A stretch of 64,000 nt of DNA from Variovorax sp. J22G73 (GCF_030317035.1 NZ_JASZYK010000002.1:744001-808000); one strand, 5' to 3'. Shown: positions 38,310 through 47,531, numbered from the stretch's first letter. Notes: a model not told the origin generated them from the letters alone. A program made the numbers and translations.

Positions 38310-39097
38310 GGCTGCTCCTGCGTGATCTGCCGCGCGAACATCGCGAAGCTGGCGTTGACGATGCTGCGCTGCAGGAGGAAGTCGTGCGACTCCTTCGCCA
38401 GCACCGGGTCCACCAGCTTGAGCCGCCCGTAGGCCGACTGCGCGATGAGCTGGTTGCGCGCCGCGCGCTCGATGAGCACCGACAGGTACAGCGACTCCTC
38501 GATGCTCGGCGTGGCCGCCAGGAAGCCGTGGTTGGCCAGCAGCACGCAGCGCTTCTGGCCAAGCGCGGCCGAGATGATCTCGCCCTCCACGTCGGCGATC
38601 GGCAGGCCGGGCCACTCGGCCAGAAAGGCGCAGTCGTCGAAGAAGGGCGTGGCGTCCATGTGCGCGACCTGCAGCGGCTCGCCCGTCATCGACAGCGCCG
38701 ACACGTAGGGTGGGTGCGTGTGGATCACGCAGTTGACGTCGGGCCGGCGCCGGTACACCCACAGGTGAAAGCGCACCGCGGGGTTGGGCACGCCGCGGCC
38801 TTCCAGCACGCGCAGCGAGTCGTCGATGCGCATGACCGAGTGCGCGCGGATCTCGCCGAAGGCATGCGCCAGCGGCGTCGTCAGGAAGGTGCCGTCGGGC
38901 TGGCGCACCGTCACCTGGCCGGCCAGGGTTTCGGAGTGGCCCTCCTTGGCGAGGATGCGGCAGCTGAGGGCGAGCTTCTCGGCCTCGCTCCAGTGGCCGT
39001 AGCTGAGGCCATCTAGGGAAGAAGACGGGGATGGGGATGGACTGCCGTGCGGGCTGTCTTGCAGGCTGCCTGGCGGGGTCTTTGCGGTATCGGTCAA
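38306..39097 (-). CDS. Class II aldolase/adducin family protein
   Basis: 263 aa. Zinc-binding pattern of the FucA/AraD family: VIHTHPPYVSALS in the middle and a later His in LLANHGFL. It would cleave or decarboxylate a hydroxy-acid sugar derivative, likely the MHS transporter substrate. Start is TTG 39097, chosen because AAAGAGGAG lies 8 nt upstream and the product has the right N-terminus. The first ~30 residues are Ser/Pro-rich. An AraC gene diverges upstream and likely regulates it. Confidence 0.88.
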   Translation of the reverse strand: MTDTAKTPPGSLQDSPHGSPSPSPSSSLDGLSYGHWSEAEKLALSCRILAKEGHSETLAGQVTVRQPDGTFLTTPLAHAFGEIRAHSVMRIDDSLRVLEGRGVPNPAVRFHLWVYRRRPDVNCVIHTHPPYVSALSMTGEPLQVAHMDATPFFDDCAFLAEWPGLPIADVEGEIISAALGQKRCVLLANHGFLAATPSIEESLYLSVLIERAARNQLIAQSAYGRLKLVDPVLAKESHDFLLQRSIVNASFAMFARQITQEQP

Positions 39098-39299
39098 GCG
39101 ATGGCTCCTCTTTCATTGGCGGGGTGGGGCCAATGTAGGAAGCGATGCGCGGTTTGCTCTTGCGCGTGGGCGCACGCGCATTGATCGGGCGTGCCAACTA
39201 GTGGAAAGTCTCGACGCCGCCGCGATGGCGGCGCGCCTAGACTGCAGCCGCCGAGCCCGCCTGGCACGAAGCGTGCGCACCCACGGCAGGAGCCCCACC

Positions 39300-40274
39300 A
39301 TGCACCACGACACCGCACCCGAACTGAGCTTCGCGCCCTGCTTCCGTCCCTTCTATCCGGGCGACGTGCAGGGCTACTCGAACGCGCTCGACACGCTGGT
39401 CTACCCCGGCGAGATGAGCGTGCGGGACAGCAACCCGCGCATGAGCCTGGAGGCCTGCCGACTCGTGGGCGGCGGCCTGGCCATCAGCTTCACTTCGACC
39501 CCGCTCGCGGTGCGCCACGACACCGCGCTGGCCAGCGCCGGCGGCATGGGCGACGTGCTGGCGATGATCGCGGTGGAGGGCGAAGGCACCATCGACCAGG
39601 GCGGAATAAGCATGCCGTTTCGCCCCGGCGACATCACCTTTCGCACCACGCGGCTGCCGTCCACCTGCACGCTGACCGCGCCCGGCAAGATGGTGATGCT
39701 GCGCGTGCCCGCCGGCCGGTTCTTCGGCATCTACGCGGATTTGCACGACCGCTTCGTGCCGTCGATCGCGCGTGCCGATTCGCACTTTGCGCAGGCCGCC
39801 CTCGCGCACATGGGCCATGTGTTTGCGGGCACGCCGCAGGCCGCGCCGGCACTGGCGTATTTTTCAGAGCAGTCGTTCGTGTCGCTGCTGGCGGCGACCT
39901 ACTGCGAAACGGTGAACGACGAAGCCGCCGACGGCAAGCGCCGCGAGCGCGACCGCTGGCAGCGGCTGGTGGCCTTCATCGAGGCCCACCTGGGCGACCC
40001 GGAGTTGTCGGTGGACGCGGTGTGCAAGGAGCTGGGCATTTCGCGACGGCTCGCGCACCGCCTGTTCGAGGCGCAGCGCACGCAGTACGGCGCGTACCTG
40101 AAGGCGCGGCGGCTGGAGCGCGCGAAGAGCGAGCTGCAGAACCGCAGGCTCGACCACCTGAGCGTTTCGGAGATCGCGTATCGCAACGGCTTTGGCGACG
40201 CGAGCCATTTCAGCCGGTGCTTCAGGAGCGAGTTCGGCATGCCGCCAGGGGCGTATCGCAGGTCGCCGGACTGA
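39300..40274 (+). CDS. AraC family transcriptional regulator
   Basis: 324 aa: an N-terminal AraC-binding-like domain (residues ~10-190) and a C-terminal HTH pair (DAVCKELGISRRLAHRLFEAQRT; SVSEIAYRNGFGDASHFSRCFRSEFGMPPGAYR). ATG 39300 (MHHDTAPE) has AGGAG 7 nt upstream; an in-frame ATG at 39201 lacks one. Divergent from the aldolase-transporter pair across about 200 bp, which it probably controls. Confidence 0.92.
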   Translation: MHHDTAPELSFAPCFRPFYPGDVQGYSNALDTLVYPGEMSVRDSNPRMSLEACRLVGGGLAISFTSTPLAVRHDTALASAGGMGDVLAMIAVEGEGTIDQGGISMPFRPGDITFRTTRLPSTCTLTAPGKMVMLRVPAGRFFGIYADLHDRFVPSIARADSHFAQAALAHMGHVFAGTPQAAPALAYFSEQSFVSLLAATYCETVNDEAADGKRRERDRWQRLVAFIEAHLGDPELSVDAVCKELGISRRLAHRLFEAQRTQYGAYLKARRLERAKSELQNRRLDHLSVSEIAYRNGFGDASHFSRCFRSEFGMPPGAYRRSPD

Positions 40275-40297
40275 AGAATTGCTCTTTAAGAATTACT

Positions 40298-40410
40298 CCC
40301 TCTCCCGCTTGCGGGAGAGGGTTGGGGTGAGGGTGAGCGGCGATGGAGGCCGCGCGACGTTGCCAGGCCCCCTGCCCTCACCCTAGCCCTCTCCCGCAAG
40401 CGGGAGAGGG
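40298..40410. repeat. REP-like 113-bp composite unit, copy 1
   Basis: The unit begins with CCCTCTCCCGC-TT-GCGGGAGAGGG (40298-40321) and ends with the same palindrome with AA in the centre (40387-40410). Between them the flanks face each other (GTTGGGGTGAGGG, then CCCTCACCCTAGC). Copy 2 at 40519-40631 differs at only a few positions. It occupies part of the 366-bp gene-free gap 40275-40640. Confidence 0.88.
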
Positions 40411-40452
40411 AACAACGCGCAATTGCCACTGATTGCGCCCTGATGCATGACC

Positions 40453-40476
40453 CCCTCTCCCGCGAGCGGGAGAGGG
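40453..40476. repeat. Single REP-like palindrome between the two composite copies
   Basis: CCCTCTCCCGC-GA-GCGGGAGAGGG. It is flanked on both sides by nearly identical 42-bp spacers (40411-40452 and 40477-40518, both with GATTGCGCCCTGATGCAT), which makes the whole block roughly mirror-ordered: unit, spacer, palindrome, spacer, unit. Confidence 0.85.
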
Positions 40477-40518
40477 AACAACGCGCAAATGCTACTGATT
40501 GCGCCCTGATGCATTACC

Positions 40519-40631
40519 CCCTCTCCCGCTTGCGGGAGAGGGTTGGGGTGAGGGTGAGCGGCGATGAAGGCCGCGCGACGTTGCCAAGCCCCCTGCCCTC
40601 ACCCTAGCCCTCTCCCGCAAGCGGGAGAGGG
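40519..40631. repeat. REP-like 113-bp composite unit, copy 2
   Basis: Palindromes at 40519-40542 and 40608-40631 with the same inner sequence as copy 1 (about two base changes seen). It ends 10 nt before the acetolactate synthase-like gene stop and may serve as its transcript terminator or 3' stabiliser. Confidence 0.88.
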
Positions 40632-40640
40632 GACAACACG

Positions 40641-42440
40641 TCACTCCCCTTCGTACCACCTGTCCTTCGCCAGCATCACCCGATGGTGCCCATGCCCCGA
40701 CGGCATCATCGGAAAGCAGTTCTCCTGCGCCGCCACCTGCACGTCCAGAAAGAACGGCCCTTCGCTCGCCAGGCATTCCGCCAGCGCCTCTTCCAGCTCC
40801 GCCGGGTCCGACACCCGCCTTGCGCCCCAGCCGAAGGCCTTCGCCAGCGCCACGAAATCCGGCAGCGCCTCGTTCCAGCTGTGGCTCAGCCGGTTGCCAT
40901 GGTTCAGCTCCTGCCACTGGCGCACCATGCCCATGTAGCCGTTGTTGCACAGCACCAGCTTCACGCCCGCGCGGTGCTGCACGGCGGTGGAAAGCTCCTG
41001 GATGTTCATCAGCACCGAGGCGTCGCCGCTCACGCACACGGCCAGCGACTCGGGGTGGCCGATCTGCGCGCCGATGGCCGCCGGCAGGCCGTAGCCCATG
41101 GTTCCCGCCCCGCCCGAGGTCAGCCAGTGGCGCGGGCTGTTGAAGCGCAGGTATTGCGCGGCCCACATCTGGTGCTGGCCCACGTCGGTCGAGACGATGG
41201 TGTCGCGCCCGCCCGCGTCGATGGCGCGCTGCAGCGTCGACATCAGCTGCTGCGGCAGGATCGCGTCTTCGCGCGGCGCGAAGGCCAGGCAGTCTTCGGC
41301 GCGCCAGCGCTCGATGCGCGCCCACCACGGCGCCAGCCGCTCGGGCGCGAAGCCCTCGGCGGGCAGCAGGTCGAGCAGGCCGCTCAAGATGGCGCCGCAG
41401 TCGCCCACCATCGGCACGTCGACCTGCACCACCTTGTTGATGCTGCCGGGGTCGATGTCGATGTGGATCTTGCGTGCGTGCGGGCAGAACTCGTCGAGCT
41501 TGCCGGTCACGCGGTCGTCGAAGCGCGCGCCCACGCACACCACCAGGTCTGCCTCGTGCATGGCCAGGTTGGCCTCCAGCATGCCGTGCATGCCCAGCAT
41601 GCCGATGAACTTCGGGTCCGACGCGGGGAACGCGCCCAGCCCCATCAGCGTGAGCGTGCACGGTGCGTGCAGCAGCTCGACCAGCTTCACGAAAGCCTCG
41701 CACGCCTGCGGGCCCGAGTTGACCAGCCCGCCCCCGCCGTAGATGACGGGGCGGCGCGCGGTCGAGAGCAGGTCGGCGGCGCGCTGCATCATGGCCCGGG
41801 GGGGCAGCGGCGCGCGGCTGGTGCGCAGCGGACGAAGGGGCCGCTGCAGCGCCGCCGGTTCAGAGGCGTGGCCCAGGCGGTTGAGCTGGATGTCCTTCGG
41901 CACGTCGAGCAGCACCGGGCCGGGGCGGCCGGTGCTGGCGATTTCAAGCGCGCGGCGCACCAGCGAAGGCACGTCGTCGGCCGAGCGTACCTGCTTGTTC
42001 CACTTGGTGACCGAGCGCGACATGCCCAGCGCATCGCTCTCCTGAAAAGCCTGCGTGCCGATGACCGCCGTGGCCACCTGCCCGCTGATGCACAGCACCG
42101 GCACCGAGTCGCTCATTGCATCGAGCAGCCCGGTGATGGTGTTGCCCACCCCGGGGCCCGAGGTGACCAGCACCACGCCCACCCGGCCGGTGCTGCGCGC
42201 ATAGCCCTCGGCCGCGTGCACGGCGGCCTGCTCGTGGCGCACCAGCACGTGGCGCAGCCGCGGCTCGCCGTGCAGCGCGTCGTACAGCGGCAGCGCGGCG
42301 CCGCCGGGGTAGCCGAAGATGGTGTCCACGCCGCACTCGACCAGCGTGTCGAGCAGGGCTTCGGCACCGTTGCGGATGCGGGCTGGCGCCTCGGGGTGGA
42401 GGGACAGGGTGTTCGTGAGGGGTAGGTCGAGCAGTCGCAT
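40641..42440 (-). CDS. Acetolactate synthase-type ThDP enzyme, large subunit
   Basis: 599 aa with the three ThDP-enzyme domains. Seen: cofactor-activating E70 in [30 protein letters not shown] in the region that contacts FAD in acetolactate synthases, RFDDRVTGK (characteristic of AHAS), and [14 protein letters not shown] with NNGYMG for Mg-ThDP. It would condense pyruvate to acetolactate or a related acyloin. No small regulatory subunit gene adjoins, so this is not the main ilvBN operon. Divergent from an Lrp gene. Confidence 0.87.
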   Translation of the reverse strand: MRLLDLPLTNTLSLHPEAPARIRNGAEALLDTLVECGVDTIFGYPGGAALPLYDALHGEPRLRHVLVRHEQAAVHAAEGYARSTGRVGVVLVTSGPGVGNTITGLLDAMSDSVPVLCISGQVATAVIGTQAFQESDALGMSRSVTKWNKQVRSADDVPSLVRRALEIASTGRPGPVLLDVPKDIQLNRLGHASEPAALQRPLRPLRTSRAPLPPRAMMQRAADLLSTARRPVIYGGGGLVNSGPQACEAFVKLVELLHAPCTLTLMGLGAFPASDPKFIGMLGMHGMLEANLAMHEADLVVCVGARFDDRVTGKLDEFCPHARKIHIDIDPGSINKVVQVDVPMVGDCGAILSGLLDLLPAEGFAPERLAPWWARIERWRAEDCLAFAPREDAILPQQLMSTLQRAIDAGGRDTIVSTDVGQHQMWAAQYLRFNSPRHWLTSGGAGTMGYGLPAAIGAQIGHPESLAVCVSGDASVLMNIQELSTAVQHRAGVKLVLCNNGYMGMVRQWQELNHGNRLSHSWNEALPDFVALAKAFGWGARRVSDPAELEEALAECLASEGPFFLDVQVAAQENCFPMMPSGHGHHRVMLAKDRWYEGE

Positions 42441-42505
42441 GCCGTCAATTCTTCCGGTTTGCGCGCAAAATATGCTTCTTTCTTTTGGCTCATTGAGCGC
42501 GATTC

Positions 42506-43000
42506 ATGAAAATCAATCGGCAAATCCCTGGTGACGGCGAAGGATCTTTTGACAAGACCGATCTGGCGATCCTGCGCGTGCTGCTGCTCGACTCGCGCAA
42601 GACGCTGCAAGACATCGGCAACGAGGTGGGCCTGTCGCCCACCAGCTGCTGGACGCGCATCAAGAAGCTGGAGGCCACGGGCGTCATCAAGCGCTACACG
42701 GTCGATGTCGATCCGGCCAAGCTGGGCTACCACGACTCGGTGATCGTGCAGGTCACGCTGGAGAGCCACACCGACGAGACCCTGTACGACTTCGGCCGCA
42801 CGCTGGCGACCATTCCGGAGATCCAGGAGGCCTACCTGGTGTCGGGCGACTACGACTACTACATTCGCATCGCGGTGCGCGACACGCGCGACTACGAGCG
42901 GCTGCTGCGAGAAAAGCTCTACAAGATCCCGGGCATCCGGCACAGCAAGTCGCACTTCGTGCTGCGGGTGCTGAAAGAGGCGAGCGTGCCGGTGATCTAG
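42506..43000 (+). CDS. Lrp/AsnC family transcriptional regulator
   Basis: 164 aa: HTH (residues ~15-65, with KTLQDIGNEVGLSPTSCWTRIKKLE) plus C-terminal RAM domain (DSVIVQVTLESH; VSGDYDYYIRIAV). It is divergent from the acetolactate synthase-like gene across 65 bp that are rich in A/T, and is the likely regulator of that enzyme, responding to an amino acid such as a branched-chain one. The effector is inferred from context. Confidence 0.93.
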   Translation: MKINRQIPGDGEGSFDKTDLAILRVLLLDSRKTLQDIGNEVGLSPTSCWTRIKKLEATGVIKRYTVDVDPAKLGYHDSVIVQVTLESHTDETLYDFGRTLATIPEIQEAYLVSGDYDYYIRIAVRDTRDYERLLREKLYKIPGIRHSKSHFVLRVLKEASVPVI

Positions 43001-43067
43001 AAAACGCCGCACTCGCGTACGGAGGTGCGAACATGGCGGCGCACTGGAACTCCCAAAGGATCTTCGG

Positions 43068-43769
43068 ATGTTCGACTTCTTCAGGAAAAAATCCCCGGCC
43101 CCCGGCTCGGCTCCTGCTGCATCACCCGCCGCATCACGGGCTGCCGAAACCGACACCGCGCCCAGTCCGCTGCACGAGCCCGCCGGCCACGCCGTGCCCC
43201 CTCCCCTGGCCGGGCGCGACGGCCACGTGGGCGCCATCGAGGCCATCACGCTCGACGGCACGATGTACTTCTTCGGCTTCGACTTTCGCAGCGACCTGGT
43301 GCTGTCGCCGCTCATCGCCGATGCCGCGCTGATGGCGCGCTTTGCCAGCCGCCACATGGCGCAGCGCGACGGCAAGCACGACGAGGCCTACTGGCGCGAG
43401 CTGGTCGGCCATGCGGTCGAAGACTCGCAGCTGTGCAGCGACGAGGGCGGCCGCAGCTTCGACAGCCAGATGCTCGCCGCCACCATCGCGCGGCTGGACC
43501 GCGTGCGCCGCGAAGGCGCGCTGGACCCGGGCTTTGCCATCGAATACCACCTGCGCTACCTGCTGGGCGCGGCCGGTGGATGGGAGGTGCCCGAAGAAGC
43601 CGGCACCGACGACCCCGACCTGTGGATCGCGCAGATCGCGGGCGACAAGCCGCTGGACGACGGCGCCTCGCCGCAGCACATCGCCTCGCGGCTGCAGAAG
43701 CACCTGAACGCGCTGGTCGACGCGGCGCCGGGCAACTGGCGCTATCGCTTCGCCGCGCTGCAGCGCTGA
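43068..43769 (+). CDS. Hypothetical protein
   Basis: 233 aa. AAAGGATCTTCGG before the ATG gives a good ribosome-binding site. The first ~50 residues are a low-complexity Ala/Pro linker after MFDFFRKK; the rest (~50-233) is a mixed alpha/beta domain with no motif I recognise (VGAIEAITLDGTMYFFGFDF; LPPLIA-type helices absent). No signal peptide or membrane segment. It converges on the OmpA-domain gene. Function unknown. Confidence 0.7.
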   Translation: MFDFFRKKSPAPGSAPAASPAASRAAETDTAPSPLHEPAGHAVPPPLAGRDGHVGAIEAITLDGTMYFFGFDFRSDLVLSPLIADAALMARFASRHMAQRDGKHDEAYWRELVGHAVEDSQLCSDEGGRSFDSQMLAATIARLDRVRREGALDPGFAIEYHLRYLLGAAGGWEVPEEAGTDDPDLWIAQIAGDKPLDDGASPQHIASRLQKHLNALVDAAPGNWRYRFAALQR

Positions 43770-43799
43770 CCTGCTCAGCAGTTCAGTTGCTGCAGCGGT

Positions 43800-44801
43800 T
43801 CAGAGCCGCACCAGCTCCACGCGCCGGTTCTTCGCGCGCCCTGCCTCGTTGTCGTTCGGCGCCACCGGCTCCGACGCGCCCGCCCCGCGCGTGGTGAAGC
43901 GGCGCGGGTCCACCCCCGCCTTCACCAGCACCGCAATCACCGCCAGCGCGCGGCGCTTCGACAGGTCGTCGTTGTGCTTCGCATCGCCCTGCGCGTCGGT
44001 GTGGCCCACCACCGACAGCTTCAGCGGCGGGTTGCCGCGCATGAGCTTGGTCATCTCGTCGAGCGTGGGCTGCGACTCAGGTTTGATCACGTCCTTGTCC
44101 AGATCGAACAGGATGCCGTAGAGGTTGATGCGCCCCGTGTCGGCCAGGCTCTTCTGCATGGCCGAGGCGTCGACGAAGACGATCTTGTTGTCTTCCATCG
44201 CCTTGGTTTCCACCACGCGCACGAAGGCGTGGTTGCCCACGTCGGCGTTGTGCTCGGCCAGCGCAATGCTGGCGTACACCGTGCCCGTGGGCCCGGTCTT
44301 TTTGGCGAGCAGGTAGCGCCCGCTCACCGCGAAGTAGTTGCGCGCGTAGTCGCCACGGCTGCCCAGCCGCGGCCACTCGGGGTTGTCGAAGGCCAGCGCA
44401 AAGTCGTAGGGCGTATTGGTGTCCACGCTGTTGGGGCGTGGCTTGTAGCAAGAGGCGTTGGCCGTGCCGCAGGTGAAGAGCACGTCGAAGCCCTTGGCCT
44501 TCAGGCTCGACTCGTAGTTGCGCTGCACCTCGAGCAGCGAGCGCTCCTTGGGCAGCTTGTAGAGGTAGAGCGTGACCTTGCCTTCGACCTGCAGCAGCTC
44601 GGGCTTGCCGCCGCCCCAGTTCTGGAACGGCTCCTTGATGAGGCCGACCTCGTCGTACGCCGCGGCCTTGTAGCCGTCGAGCACCGCGCCTTCGTAGCGA
44701 CCGACCAGCGGGTGGTCCTTGCCGGGTTCGGCGGCGAGCGCGGCCACGCAGAGCAAGGCGGCGACGGCAAACGTTGCCATGTGGGAGGCGAGCTTTTTCA
44801 T
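43800..44801 (-). CDS. OmpA-domain outer membrane/periplasmic protein
   Basis: 333 aa with a Sec signal (MKKLASHMATFAVAALLCVAALA). The N-terminal part (residues ~25-205) is a DUF4892-like domain; the C-terminal part (~215-333) is an OmpA peptidoglycan-binding domain with GILFDLDKDVIKPES, VVGHTDAQGD and SKRRALAV. It probably anchors the outer membrane to the wall. ATG 44801 gives the signal peptide; the longer reading from 44891 adds unrelated residues. Confidence 0.9.
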   Translation of the reverse strand: MKKLASHMATFAVAALLCVAALAAEPGKDHPLVGRYEGAVLDGYKAAAYDEVGLIKEPFQNWGGGKPELLQVEGKVTLYLYKLPKERSLLEVQRNYESSLKAKGFDVLFTCGTANASCYKPRPNSVDTNTPYDFALAFDNPEWPRLGSRGDYARNYFAVSGRYLLAKKTGPTGTVYASIALAEHNADVGNHAFVRVVETKAMEDNKIVFVDASAMQKSLADTGRINLYGILFDLDKDVIKPESQPTLDEMTKLMRGNPPLKLSVVGHTDAQGDAKHNDDLSKRRALAVIAVLVKAGVDPRRFTTRGAGASEPVAPNDNEAGRAKNRRVELVRL

Positions 44802-45251
44802 CGGAGGCGTCGAAAGGAGCGGCAACGTGTCGGATGCTAGGTCGGGCATCGGCTGTTGGGCATTCGACGGATGGCCTATGCCGTCGCGCACGCCGGGTCG
44901 CTTGCCCGATCGACGTGTTCACCGAGCGCGTGCAACGTTGGGCAACCATTGATTCGCGCCGTCTGAGACTTACTAGCGCTTTCAGTTTCCCCGACCGCGC
45001 ATTGCCTCTCTAAAGTGGACGCCCCAACCACTCAAAACTTCGCCCAGTGGGCAACGAAAGGCATCGCACACACAGAACGTCGAACCAATGAATGAATGAA
45101 TGAATGAGAGAGCCGCTGGCTTCGCGGCGGGCCTTCGGTGCGGCATGCATCGGATGCGAACGCGAGGCAAAGAAGGCGACGGCCGGGGCGTAACAGCACC
45201 CCGACCGTCTGACCACCTGAAGTGCAAAACCTTTGAAAGAACGCACGACAA
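44802..45251. other. Gene-free gap of 450 bp
   Basis: Apart from a short AATG tandem repeat (45087-45106) I see no convincing gene, RNA or terminator. Reading frames on either strand here have no ribosome-binding site or recognisable protein. The region probably holds promoters of the OmpA-domain gene and of the small gene at 45252. Confidence 0.6.
45087..45106 (+). repeat. Five tandem AATG units
   Basis: AATG repeated five times, upstream of the small hypothetical gene at 45252. A tetranucleotide tract of this kind could slip, but it is not inside a gene that I can support. Confidence 0.85.
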
Positions 45252-45587
45252 ATGGCTAAACGAATTATGGCCCGGCCCTCCACGCCGGAATCTCCCGCAG
45301 CAGTTCACACAGCAGCTGCTTCTGCACCGCCCGCTGAGGCCCCGGCTGCGGCCACCGATGCAGGCCACGCCGGCCCCGGCGCGGCCGATCTCCTCGAGAA
45401 CAAGCTGGAGCAGTTGAGATCGCTGCTGTGGTGCTGCCGCGGCGAAGGCATCGAATGGACAGGCGCCAACGGGCCCACGCACCTGGAGAACATGCTCTGG
45501 ATCGCGTCCGACCTCGTGAGGGAAGCGTCGGAACTCTTCGAGCGTTGCGCTGGCGATTGGAAGGCCAAGGCCAACGCGAAGGCCTGA
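45252..45587 (+). CDS. Small hypothetical protein
   Basis: 111 aa. Ala/Pro-rich N-terminus (~45 residues), then a helical region with two adjacent Cys (LLWCCRGEGIEW) and LENMLWIASDLVREASELFER. AAAGAA precedes the ATG. No signal peptide. Not recognised; the composition of the C-terminal half and the ribosome-binding site argue that it is real, though a short ORF in high-GC DNA could be chance. Confidence 0.5.
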   Translation: MAKRIMARPSTPESPAAVHTAAASAPPAEAPAAATDAGHAGPGAADLLENKLEQLRSLLWCCRGEGIEWTGANGPTHLENMLWIASDLVREASELFERCAGDWKAKANAKA

Positions 45588-45693
45588 AGCGCACGCTGCG
45601 AGCGGCGATGCAGGCACTGTCTTGCATCGCCGCATTTGCTTCGGCTGTGCACTGCCGCTGCCTGCATGCGGCGCAGGCTGCAATTGAAAGCAG

Positions 45694-45942
45694 CTACGCC
45701 GCCGCGATCCGATAACGGCGCATGCCGTCGACAGAAGCGAAGGTCTCCGCGTCGATGCCGAGGATGGATTCGCCGTTCGCCAGTTGATGCTCGACCTTCA
45801 CGGGCAGGTCATACACGAGCTCGCCGGTCCTGAGCCGCAGGCGCTCGAAGATCGTGAGCTGGACCACCGCATGCAGCTTGCCGTCGCCCTCCGACACACG
45901 GAACGTGAGCGCCTCGCGGCGTGCGTATTCATGAAGGGGCAT
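45694..45942 (-). CDS. Small hypothetical protein, paralogue of the next gene
   Basis: 82 aa. It aligns along its length with the product at 45955-46233: H/Y-E-Y/F-x-RRE start, an FER motif, a V-E-x-x-LA/NG segment, then G-x-RRYR/F near the end. The two genes are 12 nt apart on the same strand and look like a tandem duplication. No family recognised. Confidence 0.65.
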   Translation of the reverse strand: MPLHEYARREALTFRVSEGDGKLHAVVQLTIFERLRLRTGELVYDLPVKVEHQLANGESILGIDAETFASVDGMRRYRIAAA

Positions 45943-45954
45943 GGGGCTGGCGAC

Positions 45955-46233
45955 TTACTGAAGCGGGGCCAGCGGCTCGGTTTCGCGAACCACGAAATAG
46001 CGGCGTATGCCCAGTTCTGCATCGAAGTCGCCGTTGCCGTTCAGGCGCACGCGTGAGCCGTCGGCCAGCTCGTATTCCACGCCGCGCGGGGTTTCCTGGT
46101 CGTAGTCCTTGCTGATGCTCAGGCGGCGCTCGAAGGTCGTGAACTGGATGACGGCGGACTCCACGCCGTGGGCATCGACAACCGCAAATCGGGCCGTCTC
46201 GCGGCGGGTGAACTCATAGGTAGCCATCGTCAT
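45955..46233 (-). CDS. Small hypothetical protein, paralogue of the previous gene
   Basis: 92 aa from ATG 46233 (MTMATYEF) or 90 aa from ATG 46227. Shares RRETARF, FTTFERR, EYELADGS and LGIRRYFV-type positions with the gene at 45694. Soluble, beta-rich composition. It precedes its paralogue and probably forms an operon with it. Function unknown; conservation between the pair supports real genes. Confidence 0.65.
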   Translation of the reverse strand: MTMATYEFTRRETARFAVVDAHGVESAVIQFTTFERRLSISKDYDQETPRGVEYELADGSRVRLNGNGDFDAELGIRRYFVVRETEPLAPLQ

Positions 46234-46548
46234 TCGTCCGTGGTGTGCGCAGCCGCTGCCGGGGGTGTCGAGCATTCGTGTCGACGACCTTGTACCGGGC
46301 AGCATCACGATGGGGTTGGCTTAAGGGTTAGCCACGATTGTGCGAGCCGATGCAGCGGTTCGAGGCGGTTGTAGCCTCGATGTAACACGATTTAATTCCT
46401 ATCTTGGGATAGATTTTTTGGGCTTTCAAAGGGGGGTGAAACTTGCCGCGCACAGGCCCCGCAGGGTCCAAGACTCTCAACGATGTTGAGAGTCTTTGGC
46501 CTCGTCGTCGCCGCTGCGGCTCCTGGACCACTTCGAGCGCAAGAGAAG
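46234..46548. other. Gap of 315 bp with a near-perfect 27-bp inverted repeat
   Basis: No gene seen. The main structure is AAGACTCTCAAC-GAT-GTTGAGAGTCTT (46470-46496), 12-bp exact arms with a 3-nt loop, 53 nt beyond the LysR stop. No T-run follows on either strand. The A/T-rich part 46380-46435 may hold a promoter for the small-gene pair. The repeat could be a terminator stem or a dimer-binding operator. Confidence 0.65.
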
Positions 46549-47442
46549 CTACAAGCTCCCCGCAATCCACTCCCGCAACCACCGATGCCCCGCATCCCGA
46601 TGCCTGCGCTCGTGCCACAGCATCGCCATCTCGTACCCCGGCACTTCCAGCGGCGCCTCCACCACCTTCAGCCCCGGCGCGCCGCGCGCCAGCCGCTCGG
46701 GCAGCATCGCGACCATGTCGGTCTGCGCCAGCACGGTCATCATGAAAAGAAAGTGCGGCACCGACAGCGCCACGCGGCGCGTCAACCCCTTCTCGGCCAG
46801 CGCGTCGTCGGTCGGCCCGGCGAAGCCACCGCCGCCCAGCGACACCACCACATGCTCCAGCGCGCAGAACTGCGCGAGCGTGGGGCGCCGCTTCAGGCGC
46901 GGGTGGCCTGCCCGCCCGGCCAGCACGTAGCGCTCATGGAACAGCACGCGGCGGTGCAGGCCAGGCGGCGCGCCCACGCTGGTGTGGAAGAACAGGTCGA
47001 TCTCGCCCTGCTCCAGCTGCCGCGCCATGCGCGTCGGCACGGCGTCGACCACGGCCAGGCGCGTGTGCGGCGCGGCGGCGCGCAGGCCGGGGAGCGCGGG
47101 CAGCAGGATGGCCGACTCCGCATAGTCGGCCGCGGCCACGCGCCAGGTGGTGGTGGCCTCGGCCGGGTCGAACGGCTTGGTCGGCGCCACCGCGCGGCCC
47201 AGCGACTCGAGCGCTTCCCTCAGCGGCTCGCGCAGCTCGTCGGCGCGCGCGGTGGGGCGCATGCCGCGTTGCGCGGGCACCAGCAGCGGGTCGCCGAAGG
47301 CCTCGCGCAGCTTGGCGAGCTGCACGCTCACCGAAGGCTGCGACAGGTTCAGGCGCTCGGCGGCGCGGGTCACGTTGCGCTCGGCCAGCAGGGTGTCGAG
47401 CGTGACGAGCAGGTTGAGGTCGAGGCGGCTGAAATTGTTCAT
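46549..47442 (-). CDS. LysR family transcriptional regulator
   Basis: 297 aa: N-terminal LysR HTH (LDLNLLVTLDTLLAERNVTRAAERLNLSQPSVSVQLAKLREAF) and a periplasmic-binding-like effector domain. Divergent from the quinone-reductase-like gene across 89 bp and therefore its likely regulator, perhaps sensing a quinone or other electrophile. The 27-bp inverted repeat lies beyond its 3' end. Confidence 0.93.
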   Translation of the reverse strand: MNNFSRLDLNLLVTLDTLLAERNVTRAAERLNLSQPSVSVQLAKLREAFGDPLLVPAQRGMRPTARADELREPLREALESLGRAVAPTKPFDPAEATTTWRVAAADYAESAILLPALPGLRAAAPHTRLAVVDAVPTRMARQLEQGEIDLFFHTSVGAPPGLHRRVLFHERYVLAGRAGHPRLKRRPTLAQFCALEHVVVSLGGGGFAGPTDDALAEKGLTRRVALSVPHFLFMMTVLAQTDMVAMLPERLARGAPGLKVVEAPLEVPGYEMAMLWHERRHRDAGHRWLREWIAGSL

Positions 47443-47531
47443 GGCAATGGCTGGAATTCAGACTATTCATTTCCAATATATCGCGTGATTCCCTAACCTG
47501 CGGGCTTCTTCATTCGTCCTCTCGTGAAACC

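Noticed and set aside
45100..45417. Open frame beginning in the AATG repeat region
   Set aside because: Arg/Pro-rich product with no ribosome-binding site; it overlaps the better supported gene at 45252 in another frame.
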